A stretch of DNA of 64,000 nt from Billgrantia endophytica (GTDB lineage: Bacteria > Pseudomonadota > Gammaproteobacteria > Pseudomonadales > Halomonadaceae): the NCBI RefSeq assembly GCF_002879615.1, contig NZ_PNRF01000013.1, positions 186,001-250,000 on the forward strand, given 5' to 3'. This document shows positions 28,386-39,404 of this stretch, piece after piece. A model generated the notes under the pieces. That model was not told where the DNA came from and did not search any database. It worked only from the letters and a program-made list of their open reading frames with translations. Numbering within the stretch: position 1 is the first letter of the stretch; each line of letters opens with the position of its first letter. Position numbers and translations under genes: made by a program.

Positions 28386-29936
28386 TCATTCCACTTCGGG
28401 GCGCATGGCCGGGAACAGCAATACATCGCGAATCGAGGCGCTGTCGGTGAACAGCATCACCAGGCGGTCGATGCCGATGCCCTCGCCGGCGGTGGGCGGC
28501 ATGCCATACTCCAGTGCCCGCACGTAGTCGGCATCGTAGTACATCGCCTCGAGGTCGCCGGCCTCCTTTTCGGCCACCTGTTCACGAAAGCGCTCGGCCT
28601 GGTCCTCGGCGTCGTTGAGCTCCGAGAAGCCGTTGGCGATCTCACGCCCGCCGACGAAGAACTCGAAGCGCTCGGTGACGAAGGGGTTGCTGTCCTTGCG
28701 CCGCGCCAGCGGGCTCACCTCGGTGGGGTATTCGGTGATGAAGGTCGGCTGCTTCAGGCGGTGCTCGACGGTCTTCTCGAAGATCTCGATCTGGATCTTG
28801 CCGAGCCCCCAGCCATCCTTGACGTCGATGTCCAGCCGCTCGGCGATCTGCCGCGCGGCGGCCTCGTCGGCCAGCGCCTCGGCATGGATGTCCGGATTGT
28901 ATTCGAGGATGGAGTCGAACACGCTGATGCGCTTCAACGGGCTGCCGAAGTCGTACTCGAAGGTCTCGAGCACCTCGCCCTCGCTGTTGCGCACGGTGTT
29001 GACCACCGTGGTGGTGCCCAGCACCTGGCGGGCGATGGTGCGCAGCATCTCCTCGGTGAGGTCCATCAGGTCATCGTGGTTCGCATGGGCCTGGTAGAAC
29101 TCGATCATGGTGAACTCGGGGTTGTGCCGCGTGGATAGCCCCTCGTTGCGGAAGTTGCGGTTGATCTCGAAGACCCGTTCGAAGCCACCCACCACCAGCC
29201 GCTTGAGGTAGAGCTCCGGTGCGATGCGCAGGTACATGTCGATGTCCAGCGCATTGTGGTGGGTGATGAAGGGCCGCGCCGTGGCACCGCCTGGAATCGG
29301 CTGCAGCATGGGGGTTTCCACCTCCATGAAGCCGCGATCCTCGAAGAAGCGGCGCATGGCGCTGATCACCCCGGCGCGGGTCTCGAACACCTTGCGCGAA
29401 TCGGGGTTCATGATCAGGTCGACGTAGCGCTGACGATAGCGTGCCTCCATGTCGGTCAGGCCGTGGAACTTGTCGGGCAGCGGACGCAGGCTCTTCGTCA
29501 ACAGCCTGGCCTCGGCCATCATCACGTAGAGGTCGCCCTTGCCGGACTTGTGCACCGGGCCCCGGCCGGCCACGATATCGCCGATGTCCCACCCCTTGAT
29601 GTCTTCCAGCACGTCCGCCGACAGCCCCTTCTTGTCGATGTAGAGCTGGATCTGCCCCGTGGCGTCCTGAATGACGAGGAAGGGACCGCGCTTGCGCATG
29701 ATACGCCCGGCCACAGCGGCCTCGCGCCCCAGCTCCTCCAGCGCTTCCTTCTCCTTGTCGCCGAGTTCCGCCATCAGCTCGGCAGCCTGGCTATCACGGC
29801 GAAAGTCGTTGGGAAAAGCGCTCTCGCCATGCGTATCGGCCAGCTTGCGGCGCTCCGCCAGCTTGGCACGGCGCTCGGCAATCAGGCGATTTTCGTCCTG
29901 CTGGGGGCTGTCGGAAGAGCTCTGGGGGTTGGCCAT
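28386..29936 (-). CDS. lysS: Lysyl-tRNA synthetase, class II
   Basis: 516 residues (E. coli 505). An N-terminal OB-fold anticodon-binding domain ([25 protein letters not shown]) is followed by class II motifs: motif 2 [24 protein letters not shown] and motif 3 [26 protein letters not shown]. Charges tRNA-Lys. It follows prfB by 71 nt, the conserved prfB-lysS operon. Confidence 0.98.
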   Translation of the reverse strand: MANPQSSSDSPQQDENRLIAERRAKLAERRKLADTHGESAFPNDFRRDSQAAELMAELGDKEKEALEELGREAAVAGRIMRKRGPFLVIQDATGQIQLYIDKKGLSADVLEDIKGWDIGDIVAGRGPVHKSGKGDLYVMMAEARLLTKSLRPLPDKFHGLTDMEARYRQRYVDLIMNPDSRKVFETRAGVISAMRRFFEDRGFMEVETPMLQPIPGGATARPFITHHNALDIDMYLRIAPELYLKRLVVGGFERVFEINRNFRNEGLSTRHNPEFTMIEFYQAHANHDDLMDLTEEMLRTIARQVLGTTTVVNTVRNSEGEVLETFEYDFGSPLKRISVFDSILEYNPDIHAEALADEAAARQIAERLDIDVKDGWGLGKIQIEIFEKTVEHRLKQPTFITEYPTEVSPLARRKDSNPFVTERFEFFVGGREIANGFSELNDAEDQAERFREQVAEKEAGDLEAMYYDADYVRALEYGMPPTAGEGIGIDRLVMLFTDSASIRDVLLFPAMRPEVE

Positions 29937-30007
29937 GTCGCTACCTGTCTGAAATCACGTTATTCGGTGAAACCGCTTCACATCTGGCGCCGCACGAGCG
30001 CAGCAGG

Positions 30008-31106
30008 CTATAGGCCCTGTTTGAGGCTGGCGACGATGAACTGGTCGAGATCGCCGTCCAGCACCTTGTCGCAGTTGCTGGTCTGCACGCCGGTGCGCAG
30101 ATCCTTGATGCGCTGGTCATCGAGGACGTAGGAGCGGATCTGGCTGCCCCAGCCGATATCGGCCTTGGAATCCTCGGCCTCCTGCTTGGCGGCGTTACGC
30201 TTCTGCATTTCGTGCTCCCACAACTTCGCCTTGAGCTGCTTCATGGCGAAGTCGCGGTTGGCGTGCTGGCTGCGCTGGTTCTGGCAGGCCACCACGATGC
30301 CGGTCGGCTCGTGGGTGATGCGCACGGCCGAATCGGTGGTGTTGACGTGCTGGCCGCCGGCGCCGCTGGAGCGATAGGTGTCGGTACGCAGGTCCGCCGG
30401 ATTGATCTCGACCTCGAAGCTGTCGTCCACTTCCGGCGACAGGAACACCGAGGCGAACGAGGTGTGGCGACGGCCGCCGGAGTCGAACGGGCTCTTGCGC
30501 ACCAGGCGGTGGACGCCGGTCTCGGTACGCAGCCAGCCGAAAGCGTAGTCGCCCTGCACATGCACGGTAGCCGACTTGATGCCCGCCACTTCGCCGGCGG
30601 AGACCTCGGTGATCTCGGCCTTGAAGCCGTGATGCTCGGCCCAACGCAGGTACATGCGCAGCAGCATGTTGGCCCAGTCCTGGGCCTCGGTGCCGCCGGA
30701 GCCGGCCTGGATATCCAGGTAGGCGTTGTTCTCGTCCATCTCGCCGGAGAACATGCGCCGGAACTCGAGCTTCTCGAGGCTGGAATTGAGGCCATCCAGC
30801 TCCTTCTCGACCTCGGCGACGGTGTCCTCGTCCTCTTCCATCTCGGCCAGTTCGAGCAGGTCACGGCTATCCGCCAGCCCTTGGTCGAGTTCATCGATGG
30901 TCTGGACGATCTGCTCCAGCGAGGCCCGCTCGCGGCCGAGCTTCTGGGCATAGTCCGGGTCGTTCCAGACGTTGGGGTCTTCCAGCTCGCGGGAGACTTC
31001 CTCTAGCCGATCCTTGCGTTCGGCATAGTCAAAGATACCCCCTCAGGACGTCTGTCCGTTCGGCCAGGTCCTTGATGAGGTTGTGGACAGGATTCGTTTC
31101 CAGCAT
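30008..31106 (-). CDS. prfB: Peptide chain release factor 2, made by +1 programmed frameshift
   Basis: The first 25 codons (from the ATG at 31106, [20 protein letters not shown]) end at an in-frame TGA (31031-31029). A +1 shift after CTT gives Asp and 340 further codons, for 365 residues, exactly the length of E. coli RF2. The body has SPF ([10 protein letters not shown]) for UGA/UAA recognition and the GGQ peptidyl-hydrolase motif ([12 protein letters not shown]). This is not a pseudogene: the shift site is canonical and lets RF2 level control its own synthesis. Confidence 0.97.
31028..31046 (-). promoter_or_regulatory. prfB: prfB +1 frameshift site
   Basis: On the minus strand the sequence is AGGGGG TAT CTT TGA C: a Shine-Dalgarno-like hexamer (31038-31043) three bases before the slippery CTT, then TGA with a following C, a poor termination context. 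It is identical to the E. coli site. Confidence 0.97.
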
Positions 31107-31238
31107 GGGCTCACTCGCCTGAAATCTGCAGTGGAAAAACGGCCGCCTCGGCGCAGGCGGTCAAACCAGGGCCCCGGCGGCACGGAAAAGGCGACTATTG
31201 TAGCGAAAGTGGCGCGTCGCGGAAATGCCGGGCCTGAC

Positions 31239-31270
31239 GCAGACAGCCCGGCCGAAGCCGGGCTGTCTGC
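31239..31270 (-). terminator. Terminator after fadL-like gene
   Basis: Perfect 14-nt arms GCAGACAGCCCGGC and GCCGGGCTGTCTGC with a CGAA tetraloop, 31 nt beyond the fadL-like stop. It could also insulate prfB, which is transcribed in the same direction. Confidence 0.6.
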
Positions 31271-31300
31271 ATCGCGATGAGCGCCGGCGTTGCCGACGCG

Positions 31301-32608
31301 CTAGAAGCGGTAGGTCAGCTGAGCGCCGAAGCCATGGGCCTCGTTCTTGTAGTCGGCGGTATAGGTAGACGTCACCGGTGGCGTGCCTTGGAATCCGTCG
31401 GACCGGATCTGATCAACCTGAGTGCTACGTTCGGTCAGATAGGAGTAAGCAAAGTCCAGCGTCAGGTCCTCCGTCGGACTCCAGCCGGCACCGATGGAGA
31501 AGATGCGGCGATCATCGGAGGGGATACGTGCACTGCGGTACTGGTCACTGGTCGGCGTGAAGTCGAGCGTGACACCCGCACGCAGGGCCAGTTGCGGATT
31601 CAACTGGTACTCACCACCCAGCGCATAGGCCCAGGCATTGGAATAATCCTGCTCCTCACGGGTGATCTCGGGGATGTTCTCACCCTCGATGAGGATACGC
31701 TCGAAGCGACTCCAGCGCGTCCAGGAAGCGCCGGCCATCAGCTTCAGGTTATCGGTCATCTGCTGGGTGACGGAGAAGTTGATCGTCTCCGGCGTCGTCA
31801 GGTCGAGAGAGGCGTTATCGGTGACCTCGATGCCAACCGCATCCGCAGTGGCTCTGAAGTCCCCCGTCAGGGTGTAGTCCACCTTGGAGCGATAGGTCAG
31901 GCCGAAGGTGGTTTCGGGTACCGGCTGGAAGATGACGCCGATGTTGTAGCCCCAGGCTTCGTCATCGCCCTCGACCCGTGAGTCGGCCTCGATCGTGGTG
32001 CCAGGCCCCACGGCGACCGGCACCTGACGCTGCAGTTCACCATCCACACGATTGTAGGTCACGCCTGCCCCAACGGACCATTGGTCATTGAAACGGTAGG
32101 ACAAGGTAGGCTGAGCACTCACTACTGTCAGTTCGGTATAATTACCGAGATTGCGCCCGATAAAGCCATCTTCGTAGTCGGTCTTGGAACCGAAGGGAGC
32201 GTATACGCCGAAGCCGAATGAAAGGCGCTCATTGATCGGCTGAGCGTAAAAGGCGAACGGGATGAACGTGCCAGGCACCATATCACCATCTGATGAACCA
32301 GCCACGGATTGATCGATGACGCCCACTCCAGGCGCGCTGCGTGTCGCCTCGGCATTGCGAATGCGACTGTTGACGTTCAGATAGGTTCCACCCGCCGTCA
32401 CCTGAGCGCGATCCAGGAAGGACATGCCCGCCGGATTGCCGAACACGATGGAGGCATCGTTGACGTTGGAACTCCGCCCGGCATGGCCGTAGCCCTGGCC
32501 GCTGACGCTCTGCTCGTTGATCTGGTAACCGCCGGCGTTGGCCTGGCTGGCGAAAGCGGCTGCGGCAACCGCCACGGCCCAGGTAAGTTTATTGAACTTG
32601 TTATGCAT
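31301..32608 (-). CDS. FadL/OMPP1-family outer-membrane transporter
   Basis: 435 residues from the ATG at 32608. A signal peptide (MHNKFNKLTWAVAVAAAAFA, cleavage after SQANA) is followed by GGYQINEQSVSGQG and the family NPAG motif (VFGNPAGMSFLDRA), then a beta-rich barrel ending in an aromatic residue (LTYRF), as needed for outer-membrane insertion. The family carries long-chain fatty acids or other hydrophobic molecules. PsrA-like boxes upstream fit fatty-acid control. Substrate inferred. Confidence 0.88.
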   Translation of the reverse strand: MHNKFNKLTWAVAVAAAAFASQANAGGYQINEQSVSGQGYGHAGRSSNVNDASIVFGNPAGMSFLDRAQVTAGGTYLNVNSRIRNAEATRSAPGVGVIDQSVAGSSDGDMVPGTFIPFAFYAQPINERLSFGFGVYAPFGSKTDYEDGFIGRNLGNYTELTVVSAQPTLSYRFNDQWSVGAGVTYNRVDGELQRQVPVAVGPGTTIEADSRVEGDDEAWGYNIGVIFQPVPETTFGLTYRSKVDYTLTGDFRATADAVGIEVTDNASLDLTTPETINFSVTQQMTDNLKLMAGASWTRWSRFERILIEGENIPEITREEQDYSNAWAYALGGEYQLNPQLALRAGVTLDFTPTSDQYRSARIPSDDRRIFSIGAGWSPTEDLTLDFAYSYLTERSTQVDQIRSDGFQGTPPVTSTYTADYKNEAHGFGAQLTYRF

Positions 32609-32702
32609 GATCTCGACGTCCTCTTCCAAATGCGAGCTGGCGTTCTTGGTTTGATTCAGCGCATCCTCGCCGGGATGCTGTTCTACTGGACACAGTCTTT
32701 GC

Positions 32703-32739
32703 CAAACATCCGTTTGGTTCAAGGCCAAACGTTCGTTTT
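32703..32739 (-). promoter_or_regulatory. Two PsrA-like boxes upstream of fadL-like gene
   Basis: CAAAC-ATCC-GTTTG (32703-32716) matches the published PsrA consensus (G/C)AAAC-N2-4-GTTT(G/C). A second, weaker copy is CAAAC-GTTC-GTTTT (32726-32739). PsrA is a TetR-type regulator responding to long-chain fatty acids in Pseudomonas. No psrA gene is in this window. Confidence 0.5.
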
Positions 32740-32829
32740 AATACCGAAAATCCTTATACTTTAGTTGTGCTTAGGCGGAAGTGATTGAACTTTTCCTTTG
32801 TGCATCGCAGCGCGCCGCATGGCCGGTTC

Positions 32830-32861
32830 TTGACCTCTGTGTAACCCATAGGTTTTACACT
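32830..32861 (+). promoter_or_regulatory. MerR-type promoter/operator of the copper operon
   Basis: TTGACC (-35, 32830-32835) and TACACT (-10, 32856-32861) are 20 nt apart, longer than the usual 17, as in MerR-controlled promoters. The dyad ACCTCTG-N7-CATAGGT (32833-32853) lies in the spacer, where MerR proteins bind and untwist DNA. It is 34 nt before the merR start. Confidence 0.6.
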
Positions 32862-32894
32862 TCCGACATGGTCCCAACATCAGGAGACTCCGCC

Positions 32895-33340
32895 ATGAAG
32901 GTCAGCGAACTGGCCCGGTGCGCCGACGTGACCGCCGAGACGGTGCGCCACTACACCCGCGAAGGGCTGCTGCACCCCGAGCGTCACCCGGATAACGGCT
33001 ATCAGCTCTATGACCGGGCCGACCTGGAGCGGCTGCGTTTCATTCAGCGGGCCCGGATGCTGGGCTTTGGCGTGGCCGAGATCCGCGACATCCTGGCCCA
33101 CGCCGACCAGGGCGACTCGCCCTGCCCCATGGTGCGCGACCTGCTGGCCAGCCGGCTGCCACAGATCCATGATCGCATCGCCGAACTCCAGGCTCTGGCA
33201 GCACGCATGGAACAAGCGCTGGAGGCATGGGCCGAGATGCCCGACGGCACGCCCGACGGGAACAGCCTGTGCCGGCTGATCGAGAGCTTTCCCGACACAC
33301 TGAATGCCAAGGCTTGCTGCCACTCCGGCGAGGAGACCCG

Positions 33341-33344
<4 letters not shown>
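32895..33344 (+). CDS. MerR-family metal-responsive regulator
   Basis: 149 residues from the ATG at 32895. The helix-turn-helix [26 protein letters not shown] leads into the wing and a long dimerisation helix. Possible metal ligands are a Cys in [11 protein letters not shown], a Cys in SLCRLIESF and a C-terminal KACCHSGEE. The arrangement resembles ZntR more than CueR by eye but lacks ZntR's DACC loop, so the metal cannot be assigned from the regulator. It is translationally coupled to the downstream Cu(I)-type ATPase (ATGA overlap), so copper is the likely signal. Confidence 0.82.
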
Positions 33345-35919
<2,575 letters not shown>

Positions 35920-35923
<4 letters not shown>

Positions 35924-35997
35924 GCTGGATACTCAACCTGGCGGGCCTGGCCCTGATCGTCGCCATCATCTGGTGGTTCTGGCTGGCCAGGCGCTGA
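35920..35997 (+). CDS. 25-residue single-span membrane microprotein after copA
   Basis: The ATG overlaps the copA stop (ATGA). The product starts [20 protein letters not shown] and ends WLARR: one hydrophobic helix with a positively charged C-terminus. Such a helix, ending in IWWFWL, resembles from memory the membrane anchor of cupredoxin-domain proteins encoded next to copper ATPases, but here a stop follows and no cupredoxin domain is found downstream. It may be a stand-alone microprotein acting on CopA or a remnant of a truncated cupredoxin gene. Confidence 0.55.
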
Positions 35998-36037
35998 CTG
36001 CTAGGCTGAAGGAAAATGGCAAGGCAGGGAGAAGACC

Positions 36038-36457
36038 ATGCCCAGACTCAACGGCGTACTGGAAACCGCACTCTACGTGGAGGACATGGACCGGGCACGC
36101 GCCTTCTTCGAGGGCGTGATGAGGCTGGAACCGTTCAACGCCGATCACCGTTTCACCGCCTACGATGCCGGTGCCGGCTCGGTCCTGCTGCTGTTCCGGC
36201 AGGGAGAGACCCTGGAGACGGTGGTGCTACCGAAGGGCATGGGCACCATACCCCCCCATGACGGCAGGGGACGCCTGCATCTGGCCTTTGCCATCACCGC
36301 CGAGTCCTTGCCCGGCTGGGAGGCCCAGCTGCAGGACCATGGCGTGCCCGTCGAGGGCCGCACCCACTGGCCCAAGGGAGGCGAGAGCCTCTACTTCCGC
36401 GACCCCGACGGGCACCTCATCGAGCTGGCGACGCCAGGCGTCTGGCCTAATTATTAG
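36038..36457 (+). CDS. VOC-superfamily (glyoxalase/dioxygenase-like) protein
   Basis: 139 residues: two beta-alpha-beta-beta-beta units. The first starts LETALYVEDMDRARAFFEGVMRL; the second has GRLHLAFAI and ends SLYFRDPDGHLIELATPG, with the His and Glu metal-ligand positions of the second unit present. Substrate unknown. GGGAGAAG precedes the ATG. Its TAG stop lies inside the left terminal repeat of the element at 36454. Confidence 0.8.
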   Translation: MPRLNGVLETALYVEDMDRARAFFEGVMRLEPFNADHRFTAYDAGAGSVLLLFRQGETLETVVLPKGMGTIPPHDGRGRLHLAFAITAESLPGWEAQLQDHGVPVEGRTHWPKGGESLYFRDPDGHLIELATPGVWPNY

Positions 36458-36613
36458 AAACACCGATTTCTTGCTGTGCTCGTTATCCTGTCCGCCGGCG
36501 GTACCGAGGCGTCGGACCGTCACAATCCTCATTGAGCAGCCAGTCAACTCCGGTTGCTCCGTTCCGGCGGCGACCAGCCTAACTTCGCTCGCGACAGAAA
36601 TCAGCGCTTCTAA
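36454..36613. repeat. MITE-like element, 160 bp, overlapping the VOC stop codon
   Basis: Left end TTAGAAACACCGATTTCT; right end reverse-complemented TTAGAAGCGCTGATTTCT (15 of 18 identical). The right end also shows GAAGCGCTGA-N9-CGAGCGA, shared with the element at 12673. The TAG at 36455-36457 is the VOC stop. A near-copy of the left end, TTAGGAAACACC, recurs at 36634, at the yitT stop. No coding capacity. Confidence 0.65.
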
Positions 36614-36633
36614 CCAAGTAATGAAAGTGCTTG

Positions 36634-37260
36634 TTAGGAAACACCCATATAGCGGCCGGGCTTATGATTCAGGGCAATAATCAAATTGAGCGCCACGGCC
36701 CCAAGCACAGAAAGCCCGACCCGGTCGGCAGGCAGCACCAGCAGGGCGGCGAGCATGATCAGGCCATCGATGCCGAGCTGCACATAGCCGGCGCGCAGGC
36801 CATGGTGCGCCTGCAGGTAGAGCGCCAGGATATTGATGCCGCCCAGGCTGGTACGGTGGCGAAACAGCACCAGCATGCCGATGCCGATCAGGCTCCCCCC
36901 CATCAGCGAGGCATAGAGCGGGTTGAGGCTCTCGATCGAGATCCACTTGCCGGTCAGTTCGGAGAACAGCGACACCAGGCCGATGGCGATGAAGGTTCGC
37001 AGGGTGAACGACCAGCCCATCCGCTTCACGGCCAGGTAGTAGAACGGCAGGTTGATCAGGAAGAACCACACCCCGAAGCGCCAGCCGGTGGCGTACTGCA
37101 ACAGGAAGGCCATGCCGGCGGTGCTGCCGGTCAGCAACAGGGCCTGGGTATAGAGCGTCACCCCAAGCGCCACGAACAGCGTTCCCACCAGCATCGCCAT
37201 GATGTCCTCATAGAGGTGATGCACGTGGAAGCGGTCGGTGGGCAACTCTTGTGGGTCCAT
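36634..37260 (-). CDS. YitT-family membrane protein
   Basis: 208 residues from the ATG at 37260 with GAGGAATG upstream. About five or six hydrophobic segments, starting MAMLVGTLFVALGVTLYTQALLLTGSTAGMAFLLQ, with conserved GSLIGIGMLVLFRHRTSLGGINILALYL. This fits the YitT/DUF161 membrane family without the C-terminal DUF2179 domain. The transported substrate, if any, is unknown. It converges on the VOC gene across the repeat element. Confidence 0.75.
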   Translation of the reverse strand: MDPQELPTDRFHVHHLYEDIMAMLVGTLFVALGVTLYTQALLLTGSTAGMAFLLQYATGWRFGVWFFLINLPFYYLAVKRMGWSFTLRTFIAIGLVSLFSELTGKWISIESLNPLYASLMGGSLIGIGMLVLFRHRTSLGGINILALYLQAHHGLRAGYVQLGIDGLIMLAALLVLPADRVGLSVLGAVALNLIIALNHKPGRYMGVS

Positions 37261-37318
37261 GCAGCATTCCTCGTGGAAAATTCGGTTCCGCGAACCAGCG
37301 CGACGAGCAAGCCCGCCT

Positions 37319-39127
37319 TCAAGTGACGTTCGATGCCTCCGCATGCTCGACCATGAGCTGCAGAGACTCCCGCCCCTTCCAGCGATTGCGGCTGAGCCGG
37401 TAGGCGCAGCGCAGGTGATCTCCCAGGCCGAAGGCCGGCAGCTCGCCGGGTGTGAGCGCGCGGAACCAGATCGCCCGCAGGCTCGTCGCACCCGCCGAGA
37501 GCGTCATCATCAGGTGGCTGCCGTCGGCACCCACTGGCCTGAGCGCCTCCACCAGGAAATCGCCCTCGAACAGGGGCGCATCGAATTCCCGTCCGTAGGG
37601 GCCGAGTCTGTCCAGTTCGTCGAGCGTCGCCAGGTCGAACTGGACCGGCATCAGCTCGCCGTCGGTCAACACGTGAGGAAAGAGCTCGATCCCTCCCAGC
37701 TGTTCACCCACCGCCTGCAGGAAGGCCGTGCGAAAGGCATCGAACTGGTCGACCGGCACGCCGACCCCCGCCGCGCCGCGATGACCGCCGAATCGTGGCA
37801 GTGTCTCGGGGGCCAGCTCGAAGGTACGCTGCAGGGCGTCACGCAGGTGCAGCGCCTCGATGGAACGCCCGGAGCCTGTGAGCATGCCGGGGGCTGCCGC
37901 CGGGGTCATCACCAGGGCGGGCCGGCCATAGGCCTGCACCAGACGTGAGGCGACGATGCCCTGCACCCCCGGGTGGCCGTTTTCCAGAAACACCACGATG
38001 GCCGGCTGGTCAGAGGAGAGCTGCGGTACCGCCAGCAGGCGGGCCTGCTCGGTCATGTCGGCCTCGATGGCCTTGCGCGACTGGTTGTCCTGATCCAGCG
38101 TATCCAGATGCCGGGTTGCCGTGCCGTCATCGGCGGCGAGCATGAAGTGCAGTGCCGCGTAGGGATCATCGAGGCGCGAGCGGGCGTTGATCCGGGGCCC
38201 CATCTGGAAGGCCAGGGTCTCGGCGGTGAAGGGTGTGCTGTCTTCCCCTAACCTGGCCGCCATGGCCCGCCAGCAGGCCGCCTCCATGCGATTGATCAGG
38301 ATGAGCCCATGGCTGACCACCGCACGATTGGCGGGGCTTGCCCCCAGGGAGACGCAGTCCGCCACGGTACCCAGCGCCACGTAGGAGAGCCAGGGCGAGA
38401 GCTTGGGCGTGGACGACGACAGCGCGCCCCATTCGATGAGCACCTGGCGTGCCAGCGACATGACCAGCCAGGCCACCATGCAGCCGGCGATAGTGGCATC
38501 GGGATAGTCGCAGTCGTCTCGCGTCGGATTGACGACGGCATGGGCCGAAGCCGGCGGCCCCTCCACCGGCAGGGCATGATGGTCGCTGACCACCACGTCG
38601 ATGCCCGCCGCCTTGAGCCGAGCGATACGCGCTTCATCCGAGCTACCGCAGTCGGCGGTGATCACCAGGCTTGGCCGCGGTTTCAGCGACAGCGTGCGCT
38701 CCACCAGCGGCAGGCTGATGCCATAGCCGTCGTGAATACGGTGGCCGATCAGGCTGTGCAGCCGCGCCTCGGGCACGCCGAACAGCTCGACCAGGGTGCG
38801 CCGGATCACCACGTGGGAGGTAATGCCATCGACGTCGTAGTCAGTGAGGATACCGATATGCTCGCCGTCCACCACCGCCTGGGCGATGCGCTCGGCGGCG
38901 CGGCGGCCATCGGCCAGGCGCTCCGGGTGTTCGAGATAGCGCAGGCTGGGCTGGGTCAACGGCGCCAGCTCCCCATCGTAGCCAGCCAGGCGGCCGGCCA
39001 GCACCCGGGCCTGCAGCTCGGTCAGCCCCTCGGCGCGGGCGCGGGCATAGAGCGCCTCGTTGCGCGGGCGCGGCAGCAGCCGCGGCTTGAGTCGGGCGTG
39101 CAGGTCTGACGGCGCGATCACGTCCAA
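37319..39127 (-). CDS. recJ: Single-stranded-DNA exonuclease RecJ (DHH family)
   Basis: 602 residues from a TTG at 39127, which has AGGAG six bases upstream; a GTG at 39121 is the alternative and no good ATG exists. DHH-domain motifs: TDYDVDGITS, ITADCGSS, SDHHALP and NPTRDDCDYP; the DHHA1 motif is GGHRGAAGVGV. It degrades single-stranded DNA 5' to 3' in recombination and mismatch repair. The TDYDVDG sequence differs slightly from the E. coli GDFDADG. Gene order near thrC-hom-dsbC-xerD supports RecJ. Confidence 0.82.
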   Translation of the reverse strand: MDVIAPSDLHARLKPRLLPRPRNEALYARARAEGLTELQARVLAGRLAGYDGELAPLTQPSLRYLEHPERLADGRRAAERIAQAVVDGEHIGILTDYDVDGITSHVVIRRTLVELFGVPEARLHSLIGHRIHDGYGISLPLVERTLSLKPRPSLVITADCGSSDEARIARLKAAGIDVVVSDHHALPVEGPPASAHAVVNPTRDDCDYPDATIAGCMVAWLVMSLARQVLIEWGALSSSTPKLSPWLSYVALGTVADCVSLGASPANRAVVSHGLILINRMEAACWRAMAARLGEDSTPFTAETLAFQMGPRINARSRLDDPYAALHFMLAADDGTATRHLDTLDQDNQSRKAIEADMTEQARLLAVPQLSSDQPAIVVFLENGHPGVQGIVASRLVQAYGRPALVMTPAAAPGMLTGSGRSIEALHLRDALQRTFELAPETLPRFGGHRGAAGVGVPVDQFDAFRTAFLQAVGEQLGGIELFPHVLTDGELMPVQFDLATLDELDRLGPYGREFDAPLFEGDFLVEALRPVGADGSHLMMTLSAGATSLRAIWFRALTPGELPAFGLGDHLRCAYRLSRNRWKGRESLQLMVEHAEASNVT

Positions 39128-39280
39128 GCGTGGCTCCTGTTGCAGCGAGAGGGGTTTTGAAGCACTTGTCACGCCGCGATGTACGAGACGCGGCGTTATA
39201 CCCAGGCAGCATGATAGCAAGGGGCGCCGGGGACAGCCTTCGCAAGGTTCTGGTGTCACCGACGCCCGCCCGGGGCTGCC

Positions 39281-39374
39281 CCGGGGAAAGGCCTGTTCGG
39301 GGGCGCTGTAAATACTTCCCTGTACGCTACTTTTTCCTTCCCTGGAAAAAGACCCCCTCCAGACCTTTCCCCGG
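39281..39374. repeat. Nested hairpin repeat, copy 2 of 2
   Basis: Outer arms CCGGGGAAAGG (39281-39291) and CCTTTCCCCGG (39364-39374) enclose a core (39302-39354) that matches, in reverse complement, 47 of 53 bases of 7298-7350. The inner stem is CTTTTTCC-AGGGAA-GGAAAAAG; all four differences in this stem relative to copy 1 form two compensated base pairs. It lies in the 277-nt gap between thrC and recJ. Confidence 0.85.
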
Positions 39375-39404
39375 CGCCCCTCGCCTCAGCGTCGGCCTTC
39401 CGTT

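Noticed and set aside
30842-31106. prfB interrupted by an in-frame TGA, as if a pseudogene
   Set aside because: The stop lies in a perfect programmed +1 frameshift site, and the shifted product has the exact length of RF2.
36460-36633. Possible small gene between the VOC and yitT genes
   Set aside because: No frame with a start, ribosome binding site and sensible composition; the stretch is explained by the inverted-repeat element.
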